Shown: piece by piece, positions 9,166 through 17,240 of the stretch
Layout of the letters: each line of letters begins with the position of its first letter
How positions within the stretch are numbered: the first letter of the stretch is position 1
NCBI GenBank assembly: GCA_016934735.1
Contig: JAFGSG010000132.1
Location: 1 to 40,015, forward strand
Direction: 5' to 3'
DNA length: 40,015 bases
Source: Spirochaetota bacterium
GTDB lineage: Bacteria; Spirochaetota; UBA4802; JAFGDQ01
Translations under genes and position numbers: made by a program
The notes under the pieces: model-generated
Seen by the model: only the letters and a program-made list of their open reading frames with translations
What the model was told of the DNA's origin: nothing
Database searches by the model: none

Positions 9166-9590
9166 CGTTGAACATTGATTGTTACTTTTAATATTTATTT
9201 ATTAAGTATTTTCTGTGCAGGCATATATCTTTAGAAGGTGAACTCAACTCGGACATTTTTATTCCCGCCCCTGTTTTATTCGTGTAAATCAATGGCAATA
9301 ATCTCTCAAGATTCATTTATATAGTATCCTGATATTTTGTGATGGATCAGTTTTTTTCACAAAAAAAACAGTAAAAAGATCATTATAATAAATTTTTTTT
9401 CATTGATTTTTTCAATAGGCATTCTATCTTTGTCCTAATTGTATGCTTTGATTTGTAATTGGATATTTTATCCAATAAAAAAATAATTTGTTTAACAAGT
9501 TGACATAATGTTTATTTATCTGTACCTTTAAAATATAAATAGATAAATACACGGTTCAATATTCCTAACAATAATCAGAAAAGCAAAAAG
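9166..9590. other. AT-rich leader between hisA and the hdr cluster
   Basis: No gene is visible on either strand. A simple T7-CAC-A8 hairpin lies at 9351-9368. The right part carries the promoter-like hexamers described separately, about 60-90 nt before hdrC. Confidence 0.4.
9500..9528 (+). promoter_or_regulatory. Candidate promoter of the hdr-flx operon
   Basis: A perfect -35 TTGACA (9500-9505) is followed 17 bp later by TACCTT (9523-9528), a weak -10. Transcription would begin about 55 nt before the hdrC ATG. The -10 match is poor, so confidence is low. Confidence 0.3.
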
Positions 9591-10175
9591 ATGGATGCCT
9601 TAAATTTAACCGAGAAAACAGACTGGACCTTTATTGAACAATTTAAAAAAGAGAGCGGTGATAATCCTTCTCTTTGCTATCAGTGCGGCAACTGCACGGC
9701 AGGCTGTCCCTATACCCACTACTTCGATTACCCGGTCAGCATGATCATGAGGCTTCTCCAGACCGGACAAAAAGAAACGATACTGAATTCAAAAGCGATA
9801 TGGCTCTGCGCAACATGCGAGACATGCACAACCCGCTGTCCCTGCGAAATAGACGTTGCGCATGTTATGGATGTTCTCAGGCATATAGCCAGACGGGAGA
9901 ACAAGGTTGCAGAAAAAGGCGTTAAAAGCTTTTATGATTCATTCCTGAAATCAGTAAAATTATTCAGCCGAATGTATGAAGTCGGAATGATAATGATTTA
10001 TATGCTGAGATACGGATATATGCTCAGCGCAGCAAAACTCGGAATGGATATCGGCCCGAAATTTTTAACCAGAGGAAAGTTAAGTTTTTTCCCTCATGAA
10101 TTAATGGGCAATGCCGAGGTTGCAAGGATTTTTAAGAAATACCGCAAAATGGAAAAAGAAAGGGCAAAAAAATAA
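9591..10175 (+). CDS. hdrC: Heterodisulfide-reductase-type subunit C (4Fe-4S protein)
   Basis: HdrC carries electrons between the flavin subunit HdrA and the disulfide-reducing HdrB. The 194-residue protein has two complete CxxCxxCxxxCP clusters: Cys 29/32/35/39 (CYQCGNCTAGCP) and Cys 73/76/79/83 (CATCETCTTRCP), followed by a helical C-terminal region. No clear signal peptide or membrane anchor is seen, so this is the soluble HdrABC type. It opens a seven-gene set and overlaps hdrB by one base (TAATG). The Shine-Dalgarno is weak (AAAAG). Confidence 0.92.
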   Translation: MDALNLTEKTDWTFIEQFKKESGDNPSLCYQCGNCTAGCPYTHYFDYPVSMIMRLLQTGQKETILNSKAIWLCATCETCTTRCPCEIDVAHVMDVLRHIARRENKVAEKGVKSFYDSFLKSVKLFSRMYEVGMIMIYMLRYGYMLSAAKLGMDIGPKFLTRGKLSFFPHELMGNAEVARIFKKYRKMEKERAKK

Positions 10176-11101
10176 TGGCTGAAAAAAAATATGCATATTA
10201 CAGCGGCTGTAGCCAGGAAACCAGTTCAAAGGAATATGATATTTCTCTGCGTGCTGTTATGAAGGCTCTTGACGTTGAGCTTGTTGAGCCTGAGGGATGG
10301 AGCTGCTGCGGTTCTACTCCTGCGCACACAGTGAACCATGTGCTCGCTGCTGCTCTTGCTGCGCGCAACCTTGCGCTTGTCGAAAAGATGAACATGCCGG
10401 TCCTCACAACTCCGTGTCCATCATGCCTTACTGCCTTTAAAGAAGCAAATCACAGAATGGAGAACGATTCTTTTAAGAAAGATGTCAACAGCCTGCTTGA
10501 TAATCCTTACAATGGTACTGTGGACGCAAAATCGTCATTACAAATAATTTATGAAGATATTGGGCTGGAAACTATTGCCTCTAAGGTTAAATATGTTTTT
10601 ACCGAACTCAAAGTTGCTCCGTATTACGGATGCATAATGAACAGGCCTCCTGCACTTGCTAAATTTGACGATCCCGAGAACCCTATTGCAATGGATAAAA
10701 TACTTTCTGCACTTGGCCTGAATGTATGCGACTTTGCTTTTAAAACCGAATGCTGCGGGGCGGGCTACGGATATACGAAAAAGGATATGATGAAAGAACT
10801 TACTTATAAAGTTCTTGATATGGCCCGCGATGCAGGTGCGAACTGCATAGCTGTTGCCTGTCCTGTATGCCAGATGAATCTTGATCTGAATCAGAAAGAG
10901 ATCAATAAGGACAGGGGTTCAGATTTTAATATGCCGGTGATATATTTTACGCAGCTTATGGGACTAGCTTTCGGCTGCTCACCGAAAGAGCTGGCAATAA
11001 AAAAATTGATAGTTAATCCTGATAAGCTTTTAAAGAACAGGATGCTTAAAAGCGAAACCGATAAAGGGCAGGATAAAGAAAAACTAAAGGCCTCTGCATA
11101 A
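10175..11101 (+). CDS. hdrB: Heterodisulfide-reductase-type subunit B (CCG-domain catalytic subunit)
   Basis: HdrB holds the site where a disulfide is reduced in archaeal Hdr; in bacteria the natural disulfide is not settled. The 308-residue product has two full CCG domains. The first has Cys 12, Cys-Cys-Gly at 44-46 and CPSC at 81-84. The second has Cys 153, Cys-Cys-Gly at 193-195 and CPVC at 229-232. Both sets of five cysteines are intact, consistent with the two non-cubane 4Fe-4S clusters known for the family. The C-terminal tail of about 40 residues is charged. It starts on the TAATG overlap with hdrC; a 39-nt gap separates it from hdrA. Confidence 0.93.
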   Translation: MAEKKYAYYSGCSQETSSKEYDISLRAVMKALDVELVEPEGWSCCGSTPAHTVNHVLAAALAARNLALVEKMNMPVLTTPCPSCLTAFKEANHRMENDSFKKDVNSLLDNPYNGTVDAKSSLQIIYEDIGLETIASKVKYVFTELKVAPYYGCIMNRPPALAKFDDPENPIAMDKILSALGLNVCDFAFKTECCGAGYGYTKKDMMKELTYKVLDMARDAGANCIAVACPVCQMNLDLNQKEINKDRGSDFNMPVIYFTQLMGLAFGCSPKELAIKKLIVNPDKLLKNRMLKSETDKGQDKEKLKASA

Positions 11102-11140
11102 TTATAATTATAATAAGTAAGATATGAACAGGAGATATAA

Positions 11141-13102
11141 ATGCGTGTAGGTGTTTTTATATGCCATTGCGGGAGCAACATCGCCGGTACGGTTGATGTT
11201 GCCAGGGTAGCTGCCGAGGCGCGGAAGATACCAGGCGTTGCTTTTGCGACTAACTATATGTACACATGCTCCGAACCAGGTCAGGATGAGATCAAGGCAG
11301 CTATTAAGCGTGAAAATCTTGACAGGATTGTTGTGGCAGCATGTTCCCCGCGTATGCATGAGAATACATTCCGTAAAACTATTCAAAAGGCCGGCTTGAA
11401 CAAATATTTCCTTGAGATGGCAAATATCAGGGAACATATTGCATGGATAGGCAACGATAAAGAATTAAATACGGAAAAGGCAATAGATGCTGTTAGTATG
11501 GCTATTGCAAAAGTTATGCAGAATAAACCACTGCATGCAACATCCTTTAAAATAAATAAAAGAGTATTGGTCATAGGTGGAGGCGTTGCAGGTATGCAGG
11601 CAGCGCTTGACTGTGCCGACGGGGGACTTGACGTAGTCCTTGTGGAAAAAAGCCCCGCAGTCGGAGGCATCATGGCGCGCCTTGACAAGACATTCCCGAC
11701 AATCGACTGCTCCATTTGTATACTCGGCCCGAAGATGGTGGATGTCGGCCAGCATGAGAAAATCAAACTTTTTGCTTATTCCGAGATCGAAGAGATTAAG
11801 GGATATATTGGAAATTATCAGATAAAGATCAGAAAAAAAGCAACCTATGTTGACTGGGAAAAATGCACAGGCTGCGGATTGTGCATGGAAAAATGCCCGT
11901 CAAAGAATTCTTATGATTATTTTAATTTCGGTGTTGCACCGACCAAAGCAATCAATATTCCATTCCCGCAGGCAATTCCTAAAAAAGCAAAGATCGACCC
12001 CAATTACTGCAGGCAGTTCCTGAAAGGCAAATGCGGCGTTTGTGCAAAGATCTGCCCCACAGGCGCTATCAATTATGAGATGAAAGACGAGATAGTAACC
12101 GAAGAAGTAGGTGCGATTGTTGTTGCGACCGGCTACGGATTACTTGATCAGAATATCCTTACCGAGTATGGCGGCACACGCTATCCGGATGTTATTTCAG
12201 GCATACAGTATGAAAGGCTGCTTAACGCGTCCGGCCCGACATCTGGCCATATTGAGCGGCCTTCGGATCACACAGAGCCGAAGACGATCGTATTCGTGTC
12301 ATGCGCAGGCTCAAGAGATAAATCAATCGGCGTTCCGTATTGTTCCGGCTTCTGCTGCATGTATATTGCAAAGCAGGCAATTCTCACAAAAGATCATATC
12401 CCGGATTCGCAGTCTTATGTATTCTATATGGACATTCGTTCACCCGGCAAGGGCTATGATGAATTTACGCGCAGGGCGCAGGAAGAATACGGCGCTCAGT
12501 ACATTCGCGGCCGTGTGTCTAAAATTTACCCGAAAGGCAAGAAGATGATAGTGCGCGGAGCGGATACTCTGCTCGGCACACAGGTGGAGATCGAAGCTGA
12601 CCTTGTTGTACTGGCAACAGCCGCTATTGCAGCAGAAGGTGCTGCAGAGATGGCTGAGAAGCTTCACATTTCGTATGACACTTTCGGGTTCTATGTAGAG
12701 AGCCATCCTAAGCTGCGGCCCGTTGAGACAAACACGTCCGGCGTGTTCCTGGCTGGTGCATGTCAGGGACCTAAGGATATTCCGTCATCCGTAGGGCAGG
12801 GGAGCGCTGCAGCAGCAAAGGTACTGTCATTATTTTCCAGGGATATGCTTGAGTCTGATCCTGCTATTGCACAGGTTAATACCAATGCATGTGTTGGATG
12901 CTTAAAATGCTTAAAAACCTGTCCATTCCAGGCAATTGTTGAAGATACGCTCAGGAGCGGAAAGAAAGTTGCCAAAGTAATAGAGACTGTGTGTGCCGGA
13001 TGCGGCGTCTGCACATCAACGTGCCCGTGCGGAGCAATACAGCTGCAGCATTTTACGGATAATCAGCTTTTGTCGGAGGTTAGCGCTATATGTCAGATGT
13101 AG
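11141..13102 (+). CDS. hdrA: Heterodisulfide-reductase-type subunit A (FAD, multiple 4Fe-4S)
   Basis: HdrA is the flavin subunit thought to bifurcate electrons between a high-potential disulfide branch and low-potential ferredoxin. The 653-residue protein begins GVFICHCGSNIAG, the family's N-terminal Cys motif. FAD binding follows at VLVIGGGVAGMQAA (about 143-155) with FPTIDCSICILGPKM downstream. Cluster sites follow at Cys 242/245/248/252 and Cys 298/301/305. Two more lie at the C-terminus (CVGCLKCLKTCP and CAGCGVCTSTCP). Length and cluster number match the standard HdrA. AGGAGA precedes the ATG. The 3' end overlaps the next gene by 13 bp. Confidence 0.95.
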   Translation: MRVGVFICHCGSNIAGTVDVARVAAEARKIPGVAFATNYMYTCSEPGQDEIKAAIKRENLDRIVVAACSPRMHENTFRKTIQKAGLNKYFLEMANIREHIAWIGNDKELNTEKAIDAVSMAIAKVMQNKPLHATSFKINKRVLVIGGGVAGMQAALDCADGGLDVVLVEKSPAVGGIMARLDKTFPTIDCSICILGPKMVDVGQHEKIKLFAYSEIEEIKGYIGNYQIKIRKKATYVDWEKCTGCGLCMEKCPSKNSYDYFNFGVAPTKAINIPFPQAIPKKAKIDPNYCRQFLKGKCGVCAKICPTGAINYEMKDEIVTEEVGAIVVATGYGLLDQNILTEYGGTRYPDVISGIQYERLLNASGPTSGHIERPSDHTEPKTIVFVSCAGSRDKSIGVPYCSGFCCMYIAKQAILTKDHIPDSQSYVFYMDIRSPGKGYDEFTRRAQEEYGAQYIRGRVSKIYPKGKKMIVRGADTLLGTQVEIEADLVVLATAAIAAEGAAEMAEKLHISYDTFGFYVESHPKLRPVETNTSGVFLAGACQGPKDIPSSVGQGSAAAAKVLSLFSRDMLESDPAIAQVNTNACVGCLKCLKTCPFQAIVEDTLRSGKKVAKVIETVCAGCGVCTSTCPCGAIQLQHFTDNQLLSEVSAICQM

Positions 13103-13521
13103 GGACAAAAGAATTAAGGATTGTAGGATTTCTCTGCAACTGGTGCTCGTACGGCGGAGCTGATACAGCAGGTGTAGGCCGTTTTAAGCAGCCTACGGAT
13201 TTACGCATAATCCGCGTGCCGTGTTCCGGCAGGGTTGATCCGTTGTTTGTGGTACGCGCTCTCTTAACCGGCGCGGACGGAGTGCTTGTTTCAGGATGCC
13301 ACCCCAGAGACTGCCATTATTCCGAAGGCAACTATTACGCAAGACGCAGGCTTGAGATGCTGAGAAGGCTTCTTCAGTTTATGGGAATAGACGAAAAAAG
13401 ATTTCATTATACATGGGTTTCTGCCTCAGAAGGCCAGAAATGGCAGCAGGTAGTAACGGATTTTACCAAGCAGGTTCACGAGCTTGGCCCCCTGCATGAC
13501 AAGAAGGAGAAAGCAGATTGA
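13090..13521 (+). CDS. flxD: MvhD/FlxD-type [2Fe-2S] electron-transfer subunit
   Basis: This small iron-sulfur protein (143 residues) docks the electron-donating module onto HdrA; the same role is played by MvhD with hydrogenase in methanogens. Likely cluster ligands are visible: Cys 16 and 19 in FLCNWCSYGGAD, Cys 45 in RVPCSGR, and Cys 70 and 75 in GCHPRDCHY. It starts inside the end of hdrA with GGAGG upstream, and its stop overlaps the following TTG start by 3 bases. With no hydrogenase genes beside it but NADH-type genes following, FlxD is a better name than MvhD. Confidence 0.88.
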   Translation: MSDVGTKELRIVGFLCNWCSYGGADTAGVGRFKQPTDLRIIRVPCSGRVDPLFVVRALLTGADGVLVSGCHPRDCHYSEGNYYARRRLEMLRRLLQFMGIDEKRFHYTWVSASEGQKWQQVVTDFTKQVHELGPLHDKKEKAD

Positions 13522-14468
13522 GTACCGAGAAATTAAAAGAAATAATCCTGAAAGTCCTTCCGGATGTTGATACAGTCATCGGATGGCAGGAAGGATTTGA
13601 TAAAATTCACATTACGCCGTTTTTTATGAAATCTCCGGAAGATGCTGAGAAGGCTGTATGGAATTCTCTTTGCGTCCAGAATCTAGCCGCATATCTTCCT
13701 TCTTTAAAGAAAAAGACAGCTGTTATTGTAAAGGGCTGCGACAGCAGGACCATAGTACAATACATGCAGGAAGGCCTTATTGACCGGAGCAATGTAGTGA
13801 TAATCGGCATCCCGTGTACTGGAGTTGTCAGCGTTAAAAAAGTATTGAAAGCTGTTGATTATCAGCCGATTGAGGATGTGAAGTTTTCAGATGAAAAAAT
13901 TATTATAAAAACTTCGAAAGGAGAAAAGACTCTCGCAATTGCTGATGTCTGCCCTGATAAATGCAAAACGTGTCAGTATCCAACCCCGATAGTATATGAT
14001 CACCTTGCAGGTGACCCGATTGAATCAACCAAACCTGCAGAAAGTGTTTATGAGGATATAAAAGAGTTTGAAAAGAAATCTCTTGAAGAACGCCGGGATT
14101 ATTTTAAAAATGAATTTGATAAATGCATACGCTGCTATGCGTGCCGCAACGCGTGCCCGATGTGCGTGTGCCAGGACAGCTGCATTGCGGAAACACGTGA
14201 TCCGCACTGGATAACCCAGAAGCTTTCCTCTGAAGAGAAGATGATGTTTCACATGATACACGCGGTTCATCTTGCAGGCCGTTGTGTGGAATGCGGAGAA
14301 TGCGAGCGTGTTTGTCCCATGGACATACCGGTTGCTAAACTTAAGAAAAAGATAAATTCGGAAATGAAGGAATTATTTGACTATGTTCCCGGAGTCAACC
14401 CGGAGGACAAACCGCCGATGTATACATTCAATGTTGAGGAAGCGAAGATAAAGGAGCATAAACTCTAA
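13518..14468 (+). CDS. flxC: FdhB/FrhB-like 4Fe-4S subunit, FlxC-like
   Basis: A 316-residue cytoplasmic iron-sulfur protein resembling the beta subunits of formate dehydrogenase and F420 hydrogenase. VKGCDSRTIVQYMQEG (from residue 71) is the marker string of that family. Further cysteine groups are CPDKCKTC (145-152), CIRCYACRNACPMC (203-216) and CVECGECERVCP (256-267), enough for two 4Fe-4S clusters plus an extra site. It starts with TTG at 13518, supported by AAGGAG eight bases before and by the overlap with flxD. The next gene overlaps by one base. It probably passes electrons from the NADH-oxidising subunits to FlxD. Confidence 0.8.
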   Translation: MSTEKLKEIILKVLPDVDTVIGWQEGFDKIHITPFFMKSPEDAEKAVWNSLCVQNLAAYLPSLKKKTAVIVKGCDSRTIVQYMQEGLIDRSNVVIIGIPCTGVVSVKKVLKAVDYQPIEDVKFSDEKIIIKTSKGEKTLAIADVCPDKCKTCQYPTPIVYDHLAGDPIESTKPAESVYEDIKEFEKKSLEERRDYFKNEFDKCIRCYACRNACPMCVCQDSCIAETRDPHWITQKLSSEEKMMFHMIHAVHLAGRCVECGECERVCPMDIPVAKLKKKINSEMKELFDYVPGVNPEDKPPMYTFNVEEAKIKEHKL

Positions 14469-15520
14469 TGGCAGACACAGGATTTCTACCAAAAGAGAAA
14501 TTAAAGGATTTTCTCGAAGCTCTTTCCAAAGATGCCGTTGTTTACGCGCCGGCTTTGGAAGGTGATATTGTATTATTTAAAGAATATTCTCAGGGCAAAG
14601 ATCTGTATCTTGACAGGCCGGCAAACCTTGGACCTAAATCTATAATTTATCCGCAGTGTGAAACGCTTCTCTCTTTTGATTTTAAAAAGAACGATCCGGA
14701 AGATCCTAAAAAAGTGGATATAGAATTAAAGACAGAAAGCAATTTTGCTAACACAGTTGTTTTCGGATGCCGTCCCTGTGATGCAAAGGGATTGGTGATA
14801 TATGACAAGGTTTTCATTGATACTGATACTGCCGATCCTTATTATAAAGAGCGCAGGGATAAAACAACGATCATTTCATTTGCATGTGAGGCGCCTTTTG
14901 CCGGTTGTTTCTGCACTGCTGTAGGCGGAGGACCTGCGGATACAACAGGATCGGATGTTTTGATGACTGATGTCGGAGATGGTTTTTTCTTCGAAGCGCT
15001 TACTGAGAAAGGAAAAGCGGTACTTAAGTCTGTTCCTATGCAGGACGGAGCATCATATAAGGAAAAAGCGCAAAAGATAAAATCCGAAGCAGAAAAGAAG
15101 ATAAGGAATCCATTCCCAAAGGATGCTACCGAAAAATTATCTCAGAAACTTTTTGATTCTGACGAATTCTGGGAAAAGGTAGTCAGCAAATGTATAAGCT
15201 GCGGCGCATGTACATATCTTTGCCCGACATGCTATTGCTTTAACATTACAGATGAAAAAACTAAGGACAAGGGAGAACGCATCAGAACATGGGATGCATG
15301 TATGTTCAATCATTTTACTCTGGAAACAAGCGGGCATAATCCCAGGCCTTCGAAATTAAAGAGATTCAGGAACCGCGTAGGCCACAAGTTTTTATATTAT
15401 CCGGAAAAATATAACGGTGTAATCGCATGCTGCGGTTGCGGGCGGTGTATCAGGTATTGCCCTGCGTCGGTTGATATAAGCGAAATAGTCGGATATCTGA
15501 AGGATCCGAAGCAGAAATAA
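14468..15520 (+). CDS. flxB: Sulfhydrogenase-beta/AsrA-like 4Fe-4S subunit, FlxB-like
   Basis: A 350-residue iron-sulfur protein of the HydB/AsrA family, which pairs with an FAD/NAD(P)H subunit in sulfhydrogenases and anaerobic sulfite reductase. Family marks are YPQCETLL (from residue 61), FGCRPCDAKGL (99-109) and ACEAPFAGCFCTAVGGGPADT (140-160). Two clusters follow: Cys 242/245/248/252 (CISCGACTYLCP) and the late group around Cys 321/324/327/331 (CCGCGRCIRYCP). It starts on a TAATG overlap with flxC. A 164-nt gap separates it from flxA, whereas the other joints from flxD to here are overlaps. Confidence 0.85.
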   Translation: MADTGFLPKEKLKDFLEALSKDAVVYAPALEGDIVLFKEYSQGKDLYLDRPANLGPKSIIYPQCETLLSFDFKKNDPEDPKKVDIELKTESNFANTVVFGCRPCDAKGLVIYDKVFIDTDTADPYYKERRDKTTIISFACEAPFAGCFCTAVGGGPADTTGSDVLMTDVGDGFFFEALTEKGKAVLKSVPMQDGASYKEKAQKIKSEAEKKIRNPFPKDATEKLSQKLFDSDEFWEKVVSKCISCGACTYLCPTCYCFNITDEKTKDKGERIRTWDACMFNHFTLETSGHNPRPSKLKRFRNRVGHKFLYYPEKYNGVIACCGCGRCIRYCPASVDISEIVGYLKDPKQK

Positions 15521-15684
15521 TAATTACGAACAGTGTCTTCACGCATTATATGGGATTGTTAACAATCAAATTTGTCGTTACTGTCTCTTCTCCCTGAATT
15601 TTTCTAAGGGGGGCTGAGAGATGAAAGGCTTATTTTGTTTGTGAATATACTCTAGGATGATGAAGGCGCATTGGAGTTTATAGA
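15521..15684 (+). promoter_or_regulatory. Spacer before flxA with a 14-bp perfect palindrome
   Basis: GATTGTTAACAATC (15554-15567) is a perfect palindrome containing TTGTTAACAA, which recalls half-sites of redox regulators such as Rex but lacks their central spacer. G-rich AAGGGGGGCTGAGAG follows near 15606-15621. The gap may hold an internal operator or an RNA processing site. GGAG at 15673-15676 is the flxA ribosome binding site. Confidence 0.35.
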
Positions 15685-16521
15685 ATGGCATTAAACCAAA
15701 ATCCATATATGCCTGAAATGGCGACAGTAACGCGTATCATTGAGGAGACGCCTAATATTAAATCATTTCAGGTTGTCTTTAACGACAAAGAGAAGATGAA
15801 AGCTTTCAAGTTCCAGCCGGGCCAGGTGGGGCAGCTTTCTGTTTTCGGAGTAGGCGAATCTACTTTTGTCATCAACACGCCGCCTACACGTATGGAATAT
15901 CTGCAGTTCAGCGTTATGAAAGCTGGTGAGGTTACCTCAGCGCTGCACAATCTCTACGAAGGGGATCAGATCGGAGTACGCGCGCCGCTTGGCAACTATT
16001 TCCCTTTCGATAGAATGAAAGGGAAAAATATATTGTTTGTCGGCGGAGGAATAGGAATGGCTCCTCTTCGAACGCTCATACTATATATGCTTGATAACCG
16101 TGAGGATTATAAGGATATAACGATAATTTACGGTGCGAGAACTCCACCCGATCTTTGCTATAAAGAAGACATTAAAGAATGGGAATCGCGTAAGGATGTG
16201 AATCTCATTCTTACAGTTGACGCTCAATTCCCGGGGTGGGAAAAGAGAGTCGGTTTTGTACCCACAGTGTTAAAGGAAGTTGCGCCCAAGCCGGACAACA
16301 CGGTTGCCATTACCTGTGGCCCTCCTATTATGATCAAATTTGTACTTGAAGGACTTGCAGAGCTGAAGTTCCCGGATGATCAGATCGTCACCACTCTCGA
16401 AAAGAGAATGAAGTGCGGGATAGGGCTTTGCGGGCGCTGCAATATAGGCCATAAATATGTATGCAAAGACGGCCCCGTCTTTACGCTCAGGGAGCTTAAA
16501 GAGCTTCCGGACGAAGCGTAA
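15685..16521 (+). CDS. flxA: FAD/NAD(P)H-binding oxidoreductase subunit with [2Fe-2S], FlxA-like
   Basis: The 278-residue subunit is predicted to oxidise NADH and feed electrons through FlxB and FlxC to the Hdr core. It has the ferredoxin-reductase layout: an FAD-binding beta barrel (about residues 10-105), the NAD-binding FVGGGIGMAPLRTL (118-131), TCGPPIMIKFV (210-220) and a C-terminal [2Fe-2S] site with Cys 244/249/252/260 (CGIGLCGRCNIG). This is the HydG/AsrB/PyrK-type family. A stop codon 24 nt upstream in frame and GGAG at 8-nt spacing fix the ATG. It ends the operon. Confidence 0.9.
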   Translation: MALNQNPYMPEMATVTRIIEETPNIKSFQVVFNDKEKMKAFKFQPGQVGQLSVFGVGESTFVINTPPTRMEYLQFSVMKAGEVTSALHNLYEGDQIGVRAPLGNYFPFDRMKGKNILFVGGGIGMAPLRTLILYMLDNREDYKDITIIYGARTPPDLCYKEDIKEWESRKDVNLILTVDAQFPGWEKRVGFVPTVLKEVAPKPDNTVAITCGPPIMIKFVLEGLAELKFPDDQIVTTLEKRMKCGIGLCGRCNIGHKYVCKDGPVFTLRELKELPDEA

Positions 16522-16757
16522 AATTCAATTCGTTTTGATTATTTATTACTAGGCATAATACTTCGACGCTTGCGTTGAGGGTTGTCGTTTTTGGTATTAA
16601 TAATTACCTACAATATTAAATTCAATAATTGAGACCATTCTATCAGTTGTAATTTGGCCGGCCATTTATCCTATTTACCGTAAAATCGGTTTATTAATTT
16701 TTCTTGTTTTAGAATTTTTTACTTTACGATTGCTTAAATTTTTTATATTTTAATCCG
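16522..16757. other. Intergenic region after flxA
   Basis: No gene is visible. CGACGC-TT-GCGTTG at 16564-16577 can form a short hairpin, with a T5 run at about 16588-16592, a weak candidate terminator for the hdr-flx operon. The 8-bp palindrome GGCCGGCC lies near 16656. The rest is AT-rich leader of the small downstream gene. Confidence 0.3.
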
Positions 16758-16934
16758 ATGAAAGAACAATTAAACATATGGCTTGAAAAAGATATTATCG
16801 ATAAGATAAAGAAAGTCGCTTCAGATCAGAGCCGTGATTGTGGTTTTACTGTCACGACAACGGATGTTATTAATGAAGCTTTAAAAAAGTACATTGCTGA
16901 TAATTTGAAGAAAGTAAAAAAAAATAAAAAATAA
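16758..16934 (+). CDS. Small ribbon-helix-helix-like protein (58 residues)
   Basis: This frame encodes 58 residues. The N-terminal LNIWLEKDIIDKIKKVA fits the beta strand and first helix of a ribbon-helix-helix DNA-binding protein. TTTDVINEALKKYIADNL fits its second helix, with the usual Thr/Ser cap and hydrophobic spacing. The last ten residues are Lys/Asn-rich. No clear Shine-Dalgarno precedes the ATG, and no toxin gene follows, so it is not an obvious antitoxin. It may be a small regulator near pckG. The protein pattern is convincing; expression is unproven. Confidence 0.55.
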   Translation: MKEQLNIWLEKDIIDKIKKVASDQSRDCGFTVTTTDVINEALKKYIADNLKKVKKNKK

Positions 16935-16993
16935 AAATTCTTCCCGTATTGTTAAAAACACGGAATTAGTATTAGCAAATGTTCTTTTTTATG

Positions 16994-17018
16994 AAAATTA
17001 ATATTTTATATTAATTTT
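16994..17018 (+). terminator. AT-only hairpin with T tail
   Basis: AAAATTAATAT, a TTT loop and ATATTAATTTT form a perfect 11-bp stem, continuing into more T residues. It lies 60 nt after the small ribbon-helix-helix gene. The stem has no G-C pairs, so terminator strength is doubtful. Confidence 0.25.
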
Positions 17019-17127
17019 TTTCTCTACACGGTTAATCCGGAATTATTTTTACCGCAAAAATTATCTCATACTGCATTTTAATAACTTGATTAAGATGTTG
17101 CAGACGGTGAGTGCGTCTATCCTGAGA

Positions 17128-17222
17128 ATTTCCGGCTTTTTTTCTACCTGCTCCGTATTATGAAGAATTCCATGCATAAGGGGCAGATAAGCAAAAAAAA
17201 GAGAAGGAAAAATGCCGGAAAT
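17128..17222. repeat. Inverted repeat downstream of pckG
   Basis: ATTTCCGGC (17128-17136) followed by T7 pairs with A5-T-GCCGGAAAT (17208-17222). The perfect part is 9 bp and the T/A runs can extend it with a one-base bulge. The pckG stop codon is 19 bases away, so the transcript end may fold here, although the loop of about 65 nt is long for an intrinsic terminator. Confidence 0.35.
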
Positions 17223-17240
17223 AACTTATGCAAAACCAGA

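Larger units (their letters stand above)
16935..17240. other. Intergenic region between the small regulator and pckG
   Basis: No gene is visible. It contains two hairpin-forming repeats described separately: an AT-only hairpin at 16994-17018 and a wide inverted repeat at 17128-17222. Confidence 0.4.

Noticed and set aside
15600-15684. TPP-riboswitch-like CTGAGAG near a G-rich run before flxA
   Set aside because: The second conserved half (ACCTGATCTGG...GCGTAGGGA) is missing, stems do not form, and no thiamine gene follows.
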